Of a stretch of 9,536 bases of DNA, positions 1 through 7,015 are shown piece by piece. A program made the position numbers and the translations under genes. The stretch lies in contig CAMLDJ010000208.1 in assembly GCA_946478755.1 (NCBI GenBank), forward strand, positions 1-9,536, read 5' to 3'. The first letter of the stretch is position 1. Every line of letters begins with the position of its first letter. A model generated the notes under the pieces. That model was given only the letters and a program-made list of their open reading frames with translations, did not search any database and had not been told where the DNA came from. The stretch comes from an uncultured Pedobacter sp. (GTDB lineage: Bacteria > Bacteroidota > Bacteroidia > Sphingobacteriales > Sphingobacteriaceae).

Positions 1-1974
1 TATTATGCCGAGCAGGTGCAGGACAAAGCCCTCATTAAAGGGGAATTTACCAAAAACGACCTGAAGGTCTCGCTCAAGGCATGGGTGTCGGCAACAGCCA
101 ATGCGGTTGTTGCAGAATTTAGCGCAAACAAAGCTTGCACCATCAATGCCAGGCTGAAAGCTACAAAAGGGAATACCGCTGTGAATACGGAAGGGAAAGC
201 AGGCGACGTGAATTGGGTTACACGCTCATTTGAAAACACCCCACTACTGGAATGGTCATGTCATGTGGCTATGGCCTTAAAAGTATTGGGCGCCAAGGCG
301 GAGAAGGATGGAACGATACAATTAAAGCCGAATCAGAAAGTAACGTTGACCGTTATCATGTATACCAATCAGGACAGCAACAATTGGAAACAAAAGACCA
401 TAGAGGAGGCACAGCAAACCACTGAAAAGAGCCTTGCATTGCTCAAAGAAAAGCACGAGGCCTGGTGGAAAGACTTTTGGGGCCATTCAAATGTACGTAT
501 CGGCGATCCTTTTATCGAAAAATATTATTACGCCTCCCAATATCTCTTCGGGGCAACTTCACGTGGCAATAAGTTTGCACCCGGCATCTGGGGCCCTTTT
601 GTAACCCGGGATTCTTCTGCCTGGGGTGGCGATTACCATTTAAATTACAACTACCAGGCGCCTTACTGGGCCGCCTATTCTTCCAACCATATTCGGCAGA
701 CCGATAACTTCGACCAGCCCCTGCTTGATTATATGGAAAAGGGAAAGCAGCATGCCAAAGCACTCCTGGGCATTAAAGGTATCTATTATCCGGTAGGTAT
801 AGGCCCAAAAGGGCTTGTGACTACACGTTGGCCGCTTACAGCTGATGAAATGGAAAAGCGATATGCCAGCCGCGAAAACACCATCGATGGTGGTTATAAA
901 TTCCTGGGGCAAAAAATTAATGCCGTTTTCAGTGTAGGCAATATGCTAATGCGCTTTTACAGTACCTACGACGCTGCTTACGCCCGTAAAGTATACCCTT
1001 ATATTTTGGAATGCGCCAACTTCTGGGAAGATTACCTGAAATTCGAAAACGGCCGTTATGTGATCTATATGGACCATTACGGAGAAGTGATGCCTAACCT
1101 CCGCAACAAAGGACAGTGGCGCAATATGCTGGGAGATTTTAATTCTACGCTTTCTGTGGGTCTTGTAAAAATGTTATTTAAAGGGATCATTGATATCAGT
1201 ACCTTTCTGAACGTTGATGCAGCAAGGCTCGCAAAATGGCAGCACATTGTTAAGCATATGAGTGATTTTACCGTGGCTGAAGTAGATGGAAAGCTGAGTT
1301 TGAAAGAGGTAGAGAAAAGCCCGTCACCACGGCACAGCCAGATCAATGGCTTGGCCAGGGTTTCCATTCATGGCCTTATCCTTCCTGGTGGGGTTTGTGG
1401 TCCTAAAACGGATTCTGCCTTTAACCAGATCCTATTAAGTGATGTAACTCGCTGGAAAGAAAAAATGAAAGCACCAGGCGAATGGGCCAATACCCTGGGC
1501 AATGGTATTGAGACCTGTTTTCCTGCTGCGGTACGGGTCGGTTATCATTCAGATGAAATTTTAAAGCAGCTAAAGGACCGGATCACTGCTCAATCCTTAC
1601 CCAATCTTTGGATTACCGCTGAAGGCGGTGGTACAGAAACACTGGCAGCCGTTCCACTGACCGTAAATGAAATGATGATGCAAAGTTATGAGCAGGTGAT
1701 CCGGATATTTCCAAACTGGAATAAGGCTAAGGATGCAAGTTTTGACCAATTGAGGGCTTATGGTGCGTTTTTGGTCAGTAGCGATTTAAAAACCGGTGAA
1801 ATCCGTTACGTAAAGCTGTTAAGTGAAGCCGGTCGAACCTGCAAAATGGATAATCCATGGCCTGGAAAAGAGGCCCGGCTAATAAGAAACGGTCAAAAAG
1901 CAGAAATACTGGCTGGTAAAGCTTTTGCTTTTGATACTAAAGCAGGGGAAAAACTGGAGCTGAAACCGGAATAA
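1..1974 (+). CDS. GH95-like six-hairpin glycosidase, 5'-truncated by window edge
   Basis: The reading frame is open from base 1 (Tyr-Tyr-Ala-Glu) to the TAA at 1972-1974, giving 657 visible residues. A GTG at 16 is internal and not a credible start. GH95 enzymes are usually about 750-800 residues, so roughly 100-150 residues and the signal peptide are missing. Visible residues 1-145 resemble the N-terminal beta-sandwich. A helical (alpha/alpha)6 barrel follows, starting around WWKDFW. The motif WGGDYHLNYN (residues 208-217) matches the GH95 region that supplies the paired Asn residues (N-x-N, here N215 and N217). Late in the barrel, a stretch ending EMMMQSYEQ (557-565) with the following IFPNW matches the GH95 segment after the catalytic Asp. 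The usual Asp-Gly-Asn-Phe-Gly there reads AEGGGTE (540-546), so the catalytic Asp is not conserved in the usual form. The C-terminal part is a small beta-sandwich. GH95 members remove alpha-L-fucose or alpha-L-galactose from glycans. I infer a related exo-glycosidase, with the exact sugar uncertain. Confidence 0.75.
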   Translation, partial: YYAEQVQDKALIKGEFTKNDLKVSLKAWVSATANAVVAEFSANKACTINARLKATKGNTAVNTEGKAGDVNWVTRSFENTPLLEWSCHVAMALKVLGAKAEKDGTIQLKPNQKVTLTVIMYTNQDSNNWKQKTIEEAQQTTEKSLALLKEKHEAWWKDFWGHSNVRIGDPFIEKYYYASQYLFGATSRGNKFAPGIWGPFVTRDSSAWGGDYHLNYNYQAPYWAAYSSNHIRQTDNFDQPLLDYMEKGKQHAKALLGIKGIYYPVGIGPKGLVTTRWPLTADEMEKRYASRENTIDGGYKFLGQKINAVFSVGNMLMRFYSTYDAAYARKVYPYILECANFWEDYLKFENGRYVIYMDHYGEVMPNLRNKGQWRNMLGDFNSTLSVGLVKMLFKGIIDISTFLNVDAARLAKWQHIVKHMSDFTVAEVDGKLSLKEVEKSPSPRHSQINGLARVSIHGLILPGGVCGPKTDSAFNQILLSDVTRWKEKMKAPGEWANTLGNGIETCFPAAVRVGYHSDEILKQLKDRITAQSLPNLWITAEGGGTETLAAVPLTVNEMMMQSYEQVIRIFPNWNKAKDASFDQLRAYGAFLVSSDLKTGEIRYVKLLSEAGRTCKMDNPWPGKEARLIRNGQKAEILAGKAFAFDTKAGEKLELKPE

Positions 1975-2045
1975 CTTTGTCTCGTAAAAAAAAACTATAG
2001 CAATAGGTATAATCAATTCAGTTTGCACTGAGGTTTAGGACAAAC

Positions 2046-2139
2046 AGGTCCCAAACACGTAGCTCATAGGTGCCTGCAAGGTATATGGAAGGTGTAAATA
2101 CCTTTGAGGTAGGTTACAGGTACCTGGGAAGTACCTTGC
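2046..2139 (+). repeat. Degenerate 11-base tandem array, units beginning AGGT
   Basis: Units start at 2046, 2057, 2068, 2079 and 2090. After a 6-base interruption (CCTTTG, 2101-2106) they resume at 2107, 2118 and 2129. Six of the eight units begin AGGT; the others begin ACGT (2057) and AAGT (2129). The better units are AGGTGCCTGCA (2068), AGGTATATGGA (2079), AGGTACCTGGG (2118) and AAGTACCTTGC (2129), suggesting an ancestral unit near AGGTACCTGCA. AGGTACCT is itself palindromic, so the array reads similarly on both strands. Looser AGGT copies occur at 2005, 2031, 2158 and 2170. I cannot assign it to a named repeat family. Confidence 0.55.
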
Positions 2140-2140
2140 A
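2075..2140. repeat. Nested inverted repeats within the 11-base array
   Basis: A perfect 9-base inverted repeat pairs TGCAAGGTA (2075-2083) with TACCTTGCA (2132-2140). Inside it lie a small hairpin, AAGGT (2089-2093) with ACCTT (2100-2104), and a perfect 10-base palindrome, CAGGTACCTG (2117-2126). In RNA this could fold as a branched structure. As DNA it could be a set of protein sites. There is no T-run after it, so it is not an intrinsic terminator in the + direction. The symmetry may simply follow from the palindromic repeat unit. Confidence 0.5.
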
Positions 2141-2248
2141 ATTATAAAGCGTGGTGCAGGTGCTACTAGAGGTTTGACCGGGTAATATAACTTAATAAAT
2201 AGCCAAACACAGATATTTAATCGCAAAATAAAGCCCTTACATTAACCC

Positions 2249-2263
2249 ACCAAATATAAATTA
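2249..2263 (+). promoter_or_regulatory. Leader motif ACCAAATATAAATTA before the beta-helix gene
   Basis: This 15-base AT-rich motif ends 11 bases before the ATG at 2275. A copy with a single change (G for A) is at 5865-5879, upstream of the AraC-type gene. A-rich leaders without a Shine-Dalgarno are usual in Bacteroidota, so this may help translation initiation. An AAGGA at 2269-2273 is only one base from the ATG, too close to act as a normal ribosome binding site. Confidence 0.3.
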
Positions 2264-2274
2264 TAGTTAAGGAC

Positions 2275-3843
2275 ATGAGTACAACGTTAAGTTTTTTTAA
2301 ACCGGTTTATTTGCCGCTGTATTTTTTTTGTATGGCTATGCTGCCAGATATGGCCATTGCACAGCGGATGGACAATGCTGCAAAAAGCGAATGGGTATAC
2401 CCTGGTACAGATGGAAAGTTAAACTATAAGAAGCTTGCCGGGGGCGACAGGATCATGGATTACTCTCATGCAGGATATATGGGAGGCGGTGTGAAAATAC
2501 CAAGTCCGGAAGTAAAGATCACGGTTGGTCCCTCCGAAGGTGACCATACCAAAATCATTCAGCAGGCAATAGACAAAGTAGCCAAAATGAAACTGGTTGA
2601 TGGGTTTAGAGGTGCTGTGCTGTTAAAACCCGGCATTTACAGCTGCGAGGCGCCCATCATGATCAATGCCAGCGGTGTGGTATTACGTGGCAGTGGCTCA
2701 GGGAAAGACGGTACAGTCATCAACATGACAGGTAAAGCCCATCAGTGTATCATTGTAAAAGGCAATGTCGTTTCAAAGACCATCGGTAACCGGGTCTCTT
2801 TTTTAGATGCTTATGTTCCGTCCGGTACTTATTCCTTTAACCTGTTGGATGTTTCGGCATTCCAGGCAGGCGATACCATCCGCATCAGCAGACCGGTTAC
2901 GGAGAAATGGGTTAAGTTTATGGGCATGGATACGCTGGTTCGAGACGGCAAAAAGCAAACCTGGATTACAGGCGAGATCACGACCGACAGAGTGATCAGG
3001 AAAATAGAGGGTAAAAAGGTCACTGTCGATATTCCACTAACGGATAGCTACAATTCAAAATATCTTGGTAGGCCCGGGACAACGGTGACAAAGATCTCTT
3101 CAAGTGGAGAATTGTCGCAGGTTGGAATTGAAAACCTGCGCATGGTATCGCCGGATCAGACCGGTACCATTAATGAATCTCATCATAAGGCATTTTCCAT
3201 GAGTGGGATTGTCGATGGCTGGGCCAGAAATATCGTTGTTTTCAACACCGTGAATAGTGTGAGCGTTACAGGAAAACGCATCACTGTAGATAACCTAAGC
3301 ATCATGCATAGCCTGGCAACAGTTGGTGCGGCCAAGCCGGCAGACATCAACGGCAGCGGGCAGCAGTTGCTTTTTAATCGTTGTACCATTAGGGGTGACA
3401 ACATGTTCTTTTTTGGCACGGGAGCTAAGGTAACCGGACCGGTAGTGCTTTTAAATTGTATTTTTAAAGGGAATGGTTGGATACAGCCACACCAAAGATG
3501 GGCTACCGGCTTACTTATTGATGGATGTCAGGTTCCAGACGGAGGGATCGACTTTATGAACCGTGGGTCAATGGGCTCGGGACATGGCTGGGCTATCGGC
3601 TGGGCAGTAGCATGGAATTCAAAAGCAAAATCGTTTCTCAATCAGCGGCCTCCGGGATCTGCAAACTGGGTAATTGGCGGCCAGGGCGAAAAGCAGAGAA
3701 AATCACAACCTTTTAATAAGGATCCTTTTGTAACCGAAGGAATTTACGATGCTTACGGAACTCCTGTTACACCCGGCAGCTTATACCTTGCACAACTTGC
3801 CGAAAGACTAGGAGCAGCTGCCGTTGCCAATATCGGCTATTAA
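2275..3843 (+). CDS. Exported right-handed beta-helix protein, Pectate_lyase_3-like
   Basis: This is a 522-residue protein. The ATG at 2275 gives a signal peptide with a hydrophobic core and an AIA-Q type signal peptidase I site near residue 29; there is no lipobox Cys. After a short linker, DYSHAGYMGGG and the EGDHTKIIQQAID segment (from E88) match the start of Pectate_lyase_3-type beta-helices, where an Asp/Glu-Gly-Asp is followed by a helix. PGIY (119-122) and GVVLRGSGSG (134-143) are the usual first coils. Repetitive beta-strand coils run to about residue 430. The distinctive end has a Trp-rich GWAIGWAVAWN (438-448), then NQRPPGSANWVIGGQG, and closes with SLYLAQLAERLG. Such proteins are commonly polysaccharide lyases or GH28-like hydrolases acting on pectic or other acidic polysaccharides. 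I cannot identify a catalytic triad or a CAZy family, so the substrate is unassigned. It sits 300 bases after the GH95-like gene and 110 bases before the fucosidase gene. Confidence 0.8.
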   Translation: MSTTLSFFKPVYLPLYFFCMAMLPDMAIAQRMDNAAKSEWVYPGTDGKLNYKKLAGGDRIMDYSHAGYMGGGVKIPSPEVKITVGPSEGDHTKIIQQAIDKVAKMKLVDGFRGAVLLKPGIYSCEAPIMINASGVVLRGSGSGKDGTVINMTGKAHQCIIVKGNVVSKTIGNRVSFLDAYVPSGTYSFNLLDVSAFQAGDTIRISRPVTEKWVKFMGMDTLVRDGKKQTWITGEITTDRVIRKIEGKKVTVDIPLTDSYNSKYLGRPGTTVTKISSSGELSQVGIENLRMVSPDQTGTINESHHKAFSMSGIVDGWARNIVVFNTVNSVSVTGKRITVDNLSIMHSLATVGAAKPADINGSGQQLLFNRCTIRGDNMFFFGTGAKVTGPVVLLNCIFKGNGWIQPHQRWATGLLIDGCQVPDGGIDFMNRGSMGSGHGWAIGWAVAWNSKAKSFLNQRPPGSANWVIGGQGEKQRKSQPFNKDPFVTEGIYDAYGTPVTPGSLYLAQLAERLGAAAVANIGY

Positions 3844-3953
3844 AACCATTATGGGCAAACGCCCGAACAACGATAAACTGAGCTTGCGAACTCTTGAATT
3901 CAAATAAAAAATACTCAGAACTGCGTCGAACAACTTACAATATTCTTATCATA

Positions 3954-5762
3954 ATGAAGCTAAAACAGATACAACCAATCTCTAAAACGATCCTCGCCTT
4001 TCTTTTGATGGTTACTTTTATGGCCGCTGCCAGTGCCCAGACAATGGACGAGATGTGGGACAGCAGGTCGTCCGGTAAGGAGCATCCAAATATTCAATGG
4101 TTTAAAGACGCAAAATTTGGCATGTTCATCCATTGGGGCTTGTATTCAAAACTCGCCGGAGAATGGAAAGGGAAACGTTATTATGGCAGCGGAGAATGGA
4201 TCATGAACCAGGCCAGGATACCTGTCGCTGAATATAAAAAGGTTGCTCAAACCTTTAATCCAGTCAAATTTAATGCTGATGAATGGGCACAGCTGGCTCA
4301 GGATGCCGGTATAAAATACATGGTGATTACGGCAAAACACCATGAAGGTTTTGCCATGTACGATTCCAAAGTAAGCGATTTTGACATTATAGATGCAACG
4401 CCTTATAAAAAAGATCCCATGAAAGCACTTGCTGCGGCAACTGCAAAACGCGGAATCCAGTTCGGGTTTTATTACTCACAGTTCCAGGATTGGTATGAGC
4501 CAAATGGTGGAAAGAACAGCTGGGATTTTGATGAACAGAAGAAAGATTACCAGAAGTATTATAAAGAAAAAGCCATTCCACAATTAAAAGAACTCTTGAC
4601 CAATTATGGTCCTCTGGGTATCGTGTGGTTTGATACCCCAGGTGGAATGACAAAAGAGCAAACACAAGTATTTGTCAATGATTTAAGGGTCTTACAGCCA
4701 AAAAGCCTCTTTAGTAGCCGGGTGGGGCATGGGCTGGGCGATTACAGGGATTTTGGAGATTCGGAAGTACCTGTTACACCCATCAAAAGCCCATGGGAAT
4801 CCATCTATACCCATAACGATTCATGGGGTTATATCAAACACGACATGAATTTCAAAACTCCGGCAGAAATTATCAGATTGCTTGCCAATGTAGCTTCAAA
4901 AGGGGGAAACCTGATGCTGAATGTAGGACCCGATGGCGAAGGCAGTATCCCTGAATTTTCGTTGAGGTTCTTACGTGAAACCGGTAAGTGGTTGAAGCAG
5001 AATGGCGAAAGCATTTATGGCTCTACCTATGGCTTAGTTCCTGCACAGCCATGGGGAGTAAGTACGTCCAAGCCAGGCAAACAGTATCTGCATGTCATCA
5101 GCAGACCCTCAAGAGGCAAATTACTTGTTCCGGACTTTAAAGGTAAGGTAAGCAAAGTTTTCAGTCTGATTGGCCGAAAGCCCCTGAACTTTAAGCAGGC
5201 AGCCGGAGATATTTGGATAGACCTGCCGGACTTCGATGAAAATGCAGCCAATACCGTGCTGGTCATGGAGTATTCAGGTAAGGTTGCCGATTATGATCTG
5301 GCAGTACCGGTTACGGTTTCTAACCAGTTTGCTGAAAATAGGGTTGAAGCAACCTTTGCAAAACTGAAGGGTAATGCCAAAATCAACAGTTTAACTTATA
5401 GCCACTATTATGGCGACTGGAAACATACTGTTTGTGTTACTGATCTCAAGAATAAAAATGATGAGGCCGGTTTCAAGATTCGCGTTACAGAGCCAGGGGT
5501 ATATAAAATTGCATTGGAATATTCCTGTGGTCCAGAGGGCGCGAAACAAGAGGGAAAAATGGAGGTAAATGGCCAGGAATTTCTATTCCGGACACTCCGT
5601 ACTTCTGAGTTTGATAAAAAAGCACCGCTGCCTTTTATCAAACATGTTATTGCAACCACTACTTTTAGTAATGCCGGATCGTATAGCGTTACTATTCAAC
5701 CACTGCAAAATGGAGTCGAGCTATTTAAATTAAAAGCGGTTATCATGGAGCCGGTGAAATAA
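3954..5762 (+). CDS. Exported GH29 alpha-L-fucosidase with C-terminal beta-sandwich domain
   Basis: This enzyme would hydrolyse terminal alpha-L-fucose from glycans by a retaining mechanism, probably in the periplasm. The start is the ATG at 3954 (602 residues), because it begins a clean signal peptide (MKLKQIQPISK, hydrophobic core, cleavage near SAQ). An in-frame TTG at 3894 would add 20 residues before it and is rejected. GH29 hallmarks are clear: FGMFIHWG (H60, W61, G62), ITAKHHEGF (K128, H129, H130, E131), and GIVWFDTPGG with the predicted nucleophile D227. PWESIYTHNDSWGY (280-293) and GGNLMLNVGPDGEG (about 317-330) follow. The acid/base residue varies between GH29 subgroups; E282 in PWE is a conserved Glu but I do not assign it. 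Residues about 450-602 form an accessory beta-sandwich that looks like a carbohydrate-binding or CBM6/35-like module. It follows the beta-helix gene by 110 bases and could be co-transcribed with it. Confidence 0.93.
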   Translation: MKLKQIQPISKTILAFLLMVTFMAAASAQTMDEMWDSRSSGKEHPNIQWFKDAKFGMFIHWGLYSKLAGEWKGKRYYGSGEWIMNQARIPVAEYKKVAQTFNPVKFNADEWAQLAQDAGIKYMVITAKHHEGFAMYDSKVSDFDIIDATPYKKDPMKALAAATAKRGIQFGFYYSQFQDWYEPNGGKNSWDFDEQKKDYQKYYKEKAIPQLKELLTNYGPLGIVWFDTPGGMTKEQTQVFVNDLRVLQPKSLFSSRVGHGLGDYRDFGDSEVPVTPIKSPWESIYTHNDSWGYIKHDMNFKTPAEIIRLLANVASKGGNLMLNVGPDGEGSIPEFSLRFLRETGKWLKQNGESIYGSTYGLVPAQPWGVSTSKPGKQYLHVISRPSRGKLLVPDFKGKVSKVFSLIGRKPLNFKQAAGDIWIDLPDFDENAANTVLVMEYSGKVADYDLAVPVTVSNQFAENRVEATFAKLKGNAKINSLTYSHYYGDWKHTVCVTDLKNKNDEAGFKIRVTEPGVYKIALEYSCGPEGAKQEGKMEVNGQEFLFRTLRTSEFDKKAPLPFIKHVIATTTFSNAGSYSVTIQPLQNGVELFKLKAVIMEPVK

Positions 5763-5864
5763 AAAGCAATTTAATGCGGATAAACTAGCTTTATTTAAGA
5801 ATTTCCCCCCATTCCTTTAAGATTTTAACCCCTTTTCTGTTTAGTTCCAGCCTAATTTAGCCTT

Positions 5865-5879
5865 ACCAAATATAAGTTA
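5865..5879 (+). promoter_or_regulatory. Second copy of leader motif, ACCAAATATAAGTTA
   Basis: This differs by one base from the motif at 2249-2263. Here it lies about 130 bases before the regulator ATG but 45 bases before the small ORF at 5924, and it overlaps the left arm of the hairpin at 5877-5903. If it is a translation-leader element, its placement fits the small ORF better than the regulator. It may instead be a shared DNA site. Confidence 0.25.
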
Positions 5880-5903
5880 AAGAGACGAACCAAACGTCTT
5901 TAA
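5877..5903. repeat. Inverted repeat / hairpin in regulator leader
   Basis: Left arm TTAAAGAGACG (5877-5887) pairs with right arm CGTCTTTAA (5895-5903) if two bases (GA) bulge out on the left. The loop is AACCAAA (5888-5894). There is no following T-run, so an intrinsic terminator is unlikely. It may be an operator with dyad symmetry or a 5' UTR hairpin. Its place upstream of an AraC-family gene makes autoregulation possible, but that is inference. Confidence 0.35.
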
Positions 5904-6009
5904 CCTGTAAAGCTAAACGAGCCATGAAGGAAATTTGTGTAAGTCAGCCGAAGGTTATGTTATGGTTCCGATCAACAATCAAAATCACACCTAACCAAAT
6001 AAATTGATT

Positions 6010-6888
6010 ATGAAAGCACAATTACTTAAAGTATCAATGGAGCCGGCACAATCCTTTAGTGTAAGGCAGGATCTGGAGCCTTCTATTAATAACAAATGGC
6101 ACTACCATCAGGAAATTGAGTTGATCTATTTTAACAAAGGCGATGGTACACAATTTATCGGCGATAGCATTAAACGATTTAAATCAGGAGACATTGTTTT
6201 ACTTGGTGCTAACCTGCCACATTACTGGCGGTTTGATGACGCCTATTTTACAACTGACACCAAGCCTGCAGCCGCCGATGTAAGGGTTGCCCATTTTAGC
6301 GAAAATCTTTTTGGCGATTGCTTTTTAAACCTTCCCGAAAATAAACTGCTGAAGGATGTATTGGAAAAAGCAAAAAGAGGGGTAAAGGTAACCGGTAAAA
6401 ACAAGGCTGTCCTGGCCGAATTAATCACGAGAATGTTAAAGGCCGAAGGAACAGAAAGGATTATCATCCTGATGCAGGCCCTGGTAGAGATTGGCAAGTC
6501 GAGCCAGTTGGAAGTGCTTTCCTCTGTAGGTTTCCATTATGATTTGGAGATGATCGAGAAAGACAGGATCAATGATATTTATGATTATACCTATGCGAAT
6601 TTCAAAAATAAAATCTATCTGGAAGAGATTGCAGAAGTGGCCAGGATCAGTCCCAATTCTTTCTGCCGTTATTTCAAATCGCGTACCCGTAAAACCTATT
6701 CCCAGTTTTTAATTGAAGTTAAGGTAGGGCAGGCTTGTAAGTTGCTCATAGAGCATAGCTTAAACCTGAAACAGGTATGTTACAATAGCGGGTTTAACAA
6801 TTTTGCCAGTTTCCATAAGTGTTTTAAAAAGATCACCGGCAAGAGTCCATTATGCTACCAGAAAGAATTCGTTAGCGCCTGCGCCTAA
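6010..6888 (+). CDS. AraC-family transcriptional regulator with N-terminal cupin-like domain
   Basis: The ATG at 6010 gives 292 residues, a normal AraC-family length; an in-frame TTG two codons earlier is ignored. The N-terminal half reads like the AraC cupin sensor: WHYHQEIELIY (30-40), then SGDIVLLGANLPHYW (59-73), a pattern often seen in Bacteroidota AraC proteins that respond to a sugar or oligosaccharide. The C-terminal half carries two helix-turn-helix motifs. The first is about 202-222 (IYLEEIAEVARISPNSFCRYF). The second is about 253-276 and contains the family signature GFNNFASFHKCFKKITGKSP (261-280). There is no membrane segment, so it is cytoplasmic and not a hybrid two-component sensor. 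It is flanked by glycosidase genes on the same strand, so I infer it controls this locus in response to a product of the target glycan. The ligand and direction of control cannot be read from sequence. Confidence 0.93.
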   Translation: MKAQLLKVSMEPAQSFSVRQDLEPSINNKWHYHQEIELIYFNKGDGTQFIGDSIKRFKSGDIVLLGANLPHYWRFDDAYFTTDTKPAAADVRVAHFSENLFGDCFLNLPENKLLKDVLEKAKRGVKVTGKNKAVLAELITRMLKAEGTERIIILMQALVEIGKSSQLEVLSSVGFHYDLEMIEKDRINDIYDYTYANFKNKIYLEEIAEVARISPNSFCRYFKSRTRKTYSQFLIEVKVGQACKLLIEHSLNLKQVCYNSGFNNFASFHKCFKKITGKSPLCYQKEFVSACA

Positions 6889-6952
6889 AGATTATACCCT
6901 TTTTGAGGCAACTGACGCAGATCGGCCTGGCCTTTTTATGCCAAAATAGTTG

Positions 6953-7015
6953 ATCAATAAGCTAAAAGTGCGAATCAATAATCGCACGCAAATGATCAAT
7001 TTAGCAATGGTCAGG
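6953..7015 (+). promoter_or_regulatory. Three 21-base-spaced ATCAAT repeats, candidate AraC-type operator
   Basis: ATCAATAA occurs at 6953-6960 and again at 6974-6981, and ATCAATTT at 6995-7002. The spacing is exactly 21 bases each time, two DNA turns. A weaker ATC (ATCCTG) falls at 7016, again 21 bases on. The region lies after the AraC-type gene and 43-105 bases before the chosen GTG of the GH2 gene. AraC-family proteins are known to bind same-face direct repeats with about this centre-to-centre spacing, as in the araI1/araI2 arrangement. Assignment to the neighbouring regulator is inference. Confidence 0.4.
6968..6987. repeat. Perfect 6-base inverted repeat GTGCGA/TCGCAC
   Basis: GTGCGA (6968-6973) pairs exactly with TCGCAC (6982-6987) around the 8-base loop ATCAATAA. 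The loop is the central copy of the 21-base-spaced repeat, so the palindrome and the direct repeat are interlocked. No T-run follows, so it is not a standard intrinsic terminator. Confidence 0.4.

Larger units (their letters stand above)
1975..2274. other. 300-base intergenic region with repeats, no gene seen
   Basis: No credible coding sequence is seen on either strand. The left end has a run of nine A (1986-1994). The middle (about 2005-2173) is rich in AGGT/ACCT and carries the 11-base array and inverted repeats listed separately. The right end (about 2183-2274) is AT-rich and presumably holds the promoter of the beta-helix gene, but I find no convincing Bacteroidota -33/-7 pair (TTTG and TAnnTTTG). 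The gap is long enough that the downstream gene may have its own transcription start. Confidence 0.6.
5763..6009. other. Intergenic leader region of the AraC-type gene
   Basis: This 247-base gap separates the fucosidase gene from the regulator gene. It holds a C-run (TTTCCCCCC, about 5803-5811) between two TTTAAGA copies, the leader motif at 5865-5879, a hairpin at 5877-5903, and a 27-codon ATG ORF (5924-6007) ending two bases before the regulator ATG. AACCAAATAAATTG (5994-6007) directly precedes the start. ATCAAC (5971) and ATCAAA (5979) resemble the ATCAAT repeats before the GH2 gene but are not spaced the same way. I see no convincing -33/-7 promoter pair. Confidence 0.5.

Noticed and set aside
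1972..1979. TAACTTTG, a match to the Bacteroidota -7 promoter consensus TAnnTTTG
   Set aside because: It overlaps the stop codon of the GH95-like gene, has no TTTG at the expected -33 distance (nearest is about 39 bases upstream), and is nearly 300 bases from the next start.
3853..3864. GGGC-AAAC-GCCC hairpin after the beta-helix gene
   Set aside because: The stem is only four pairs and no T-run follows, so it is not a credible intrinsic terminator.
3894..3903. 10-base palindrome TTGAATTCAA
   Set aside because: Isolated AT-rich palindrome with no partner elsewhere and no promoter context; expected by chance.
3894..3953. TTG-initiated 20-residue N-terminal extension of the fucosidase
   Set aside because: The extension is polar and precedes a complete signal peptide starting at ATG 3954.
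5763..5800. AAAGC/GCTTT pairing after the fucosidase gene as a terminator
   Set aside because: Five weak pairs around a long loop, with no proper T-run.
6901..6945. GC-rich GGCCTGGCC followed by TTTTT after the AraC-type gene
   Set aside because: The possible stems are four pairs or have no room for a loop, so I cannot support a terminator.
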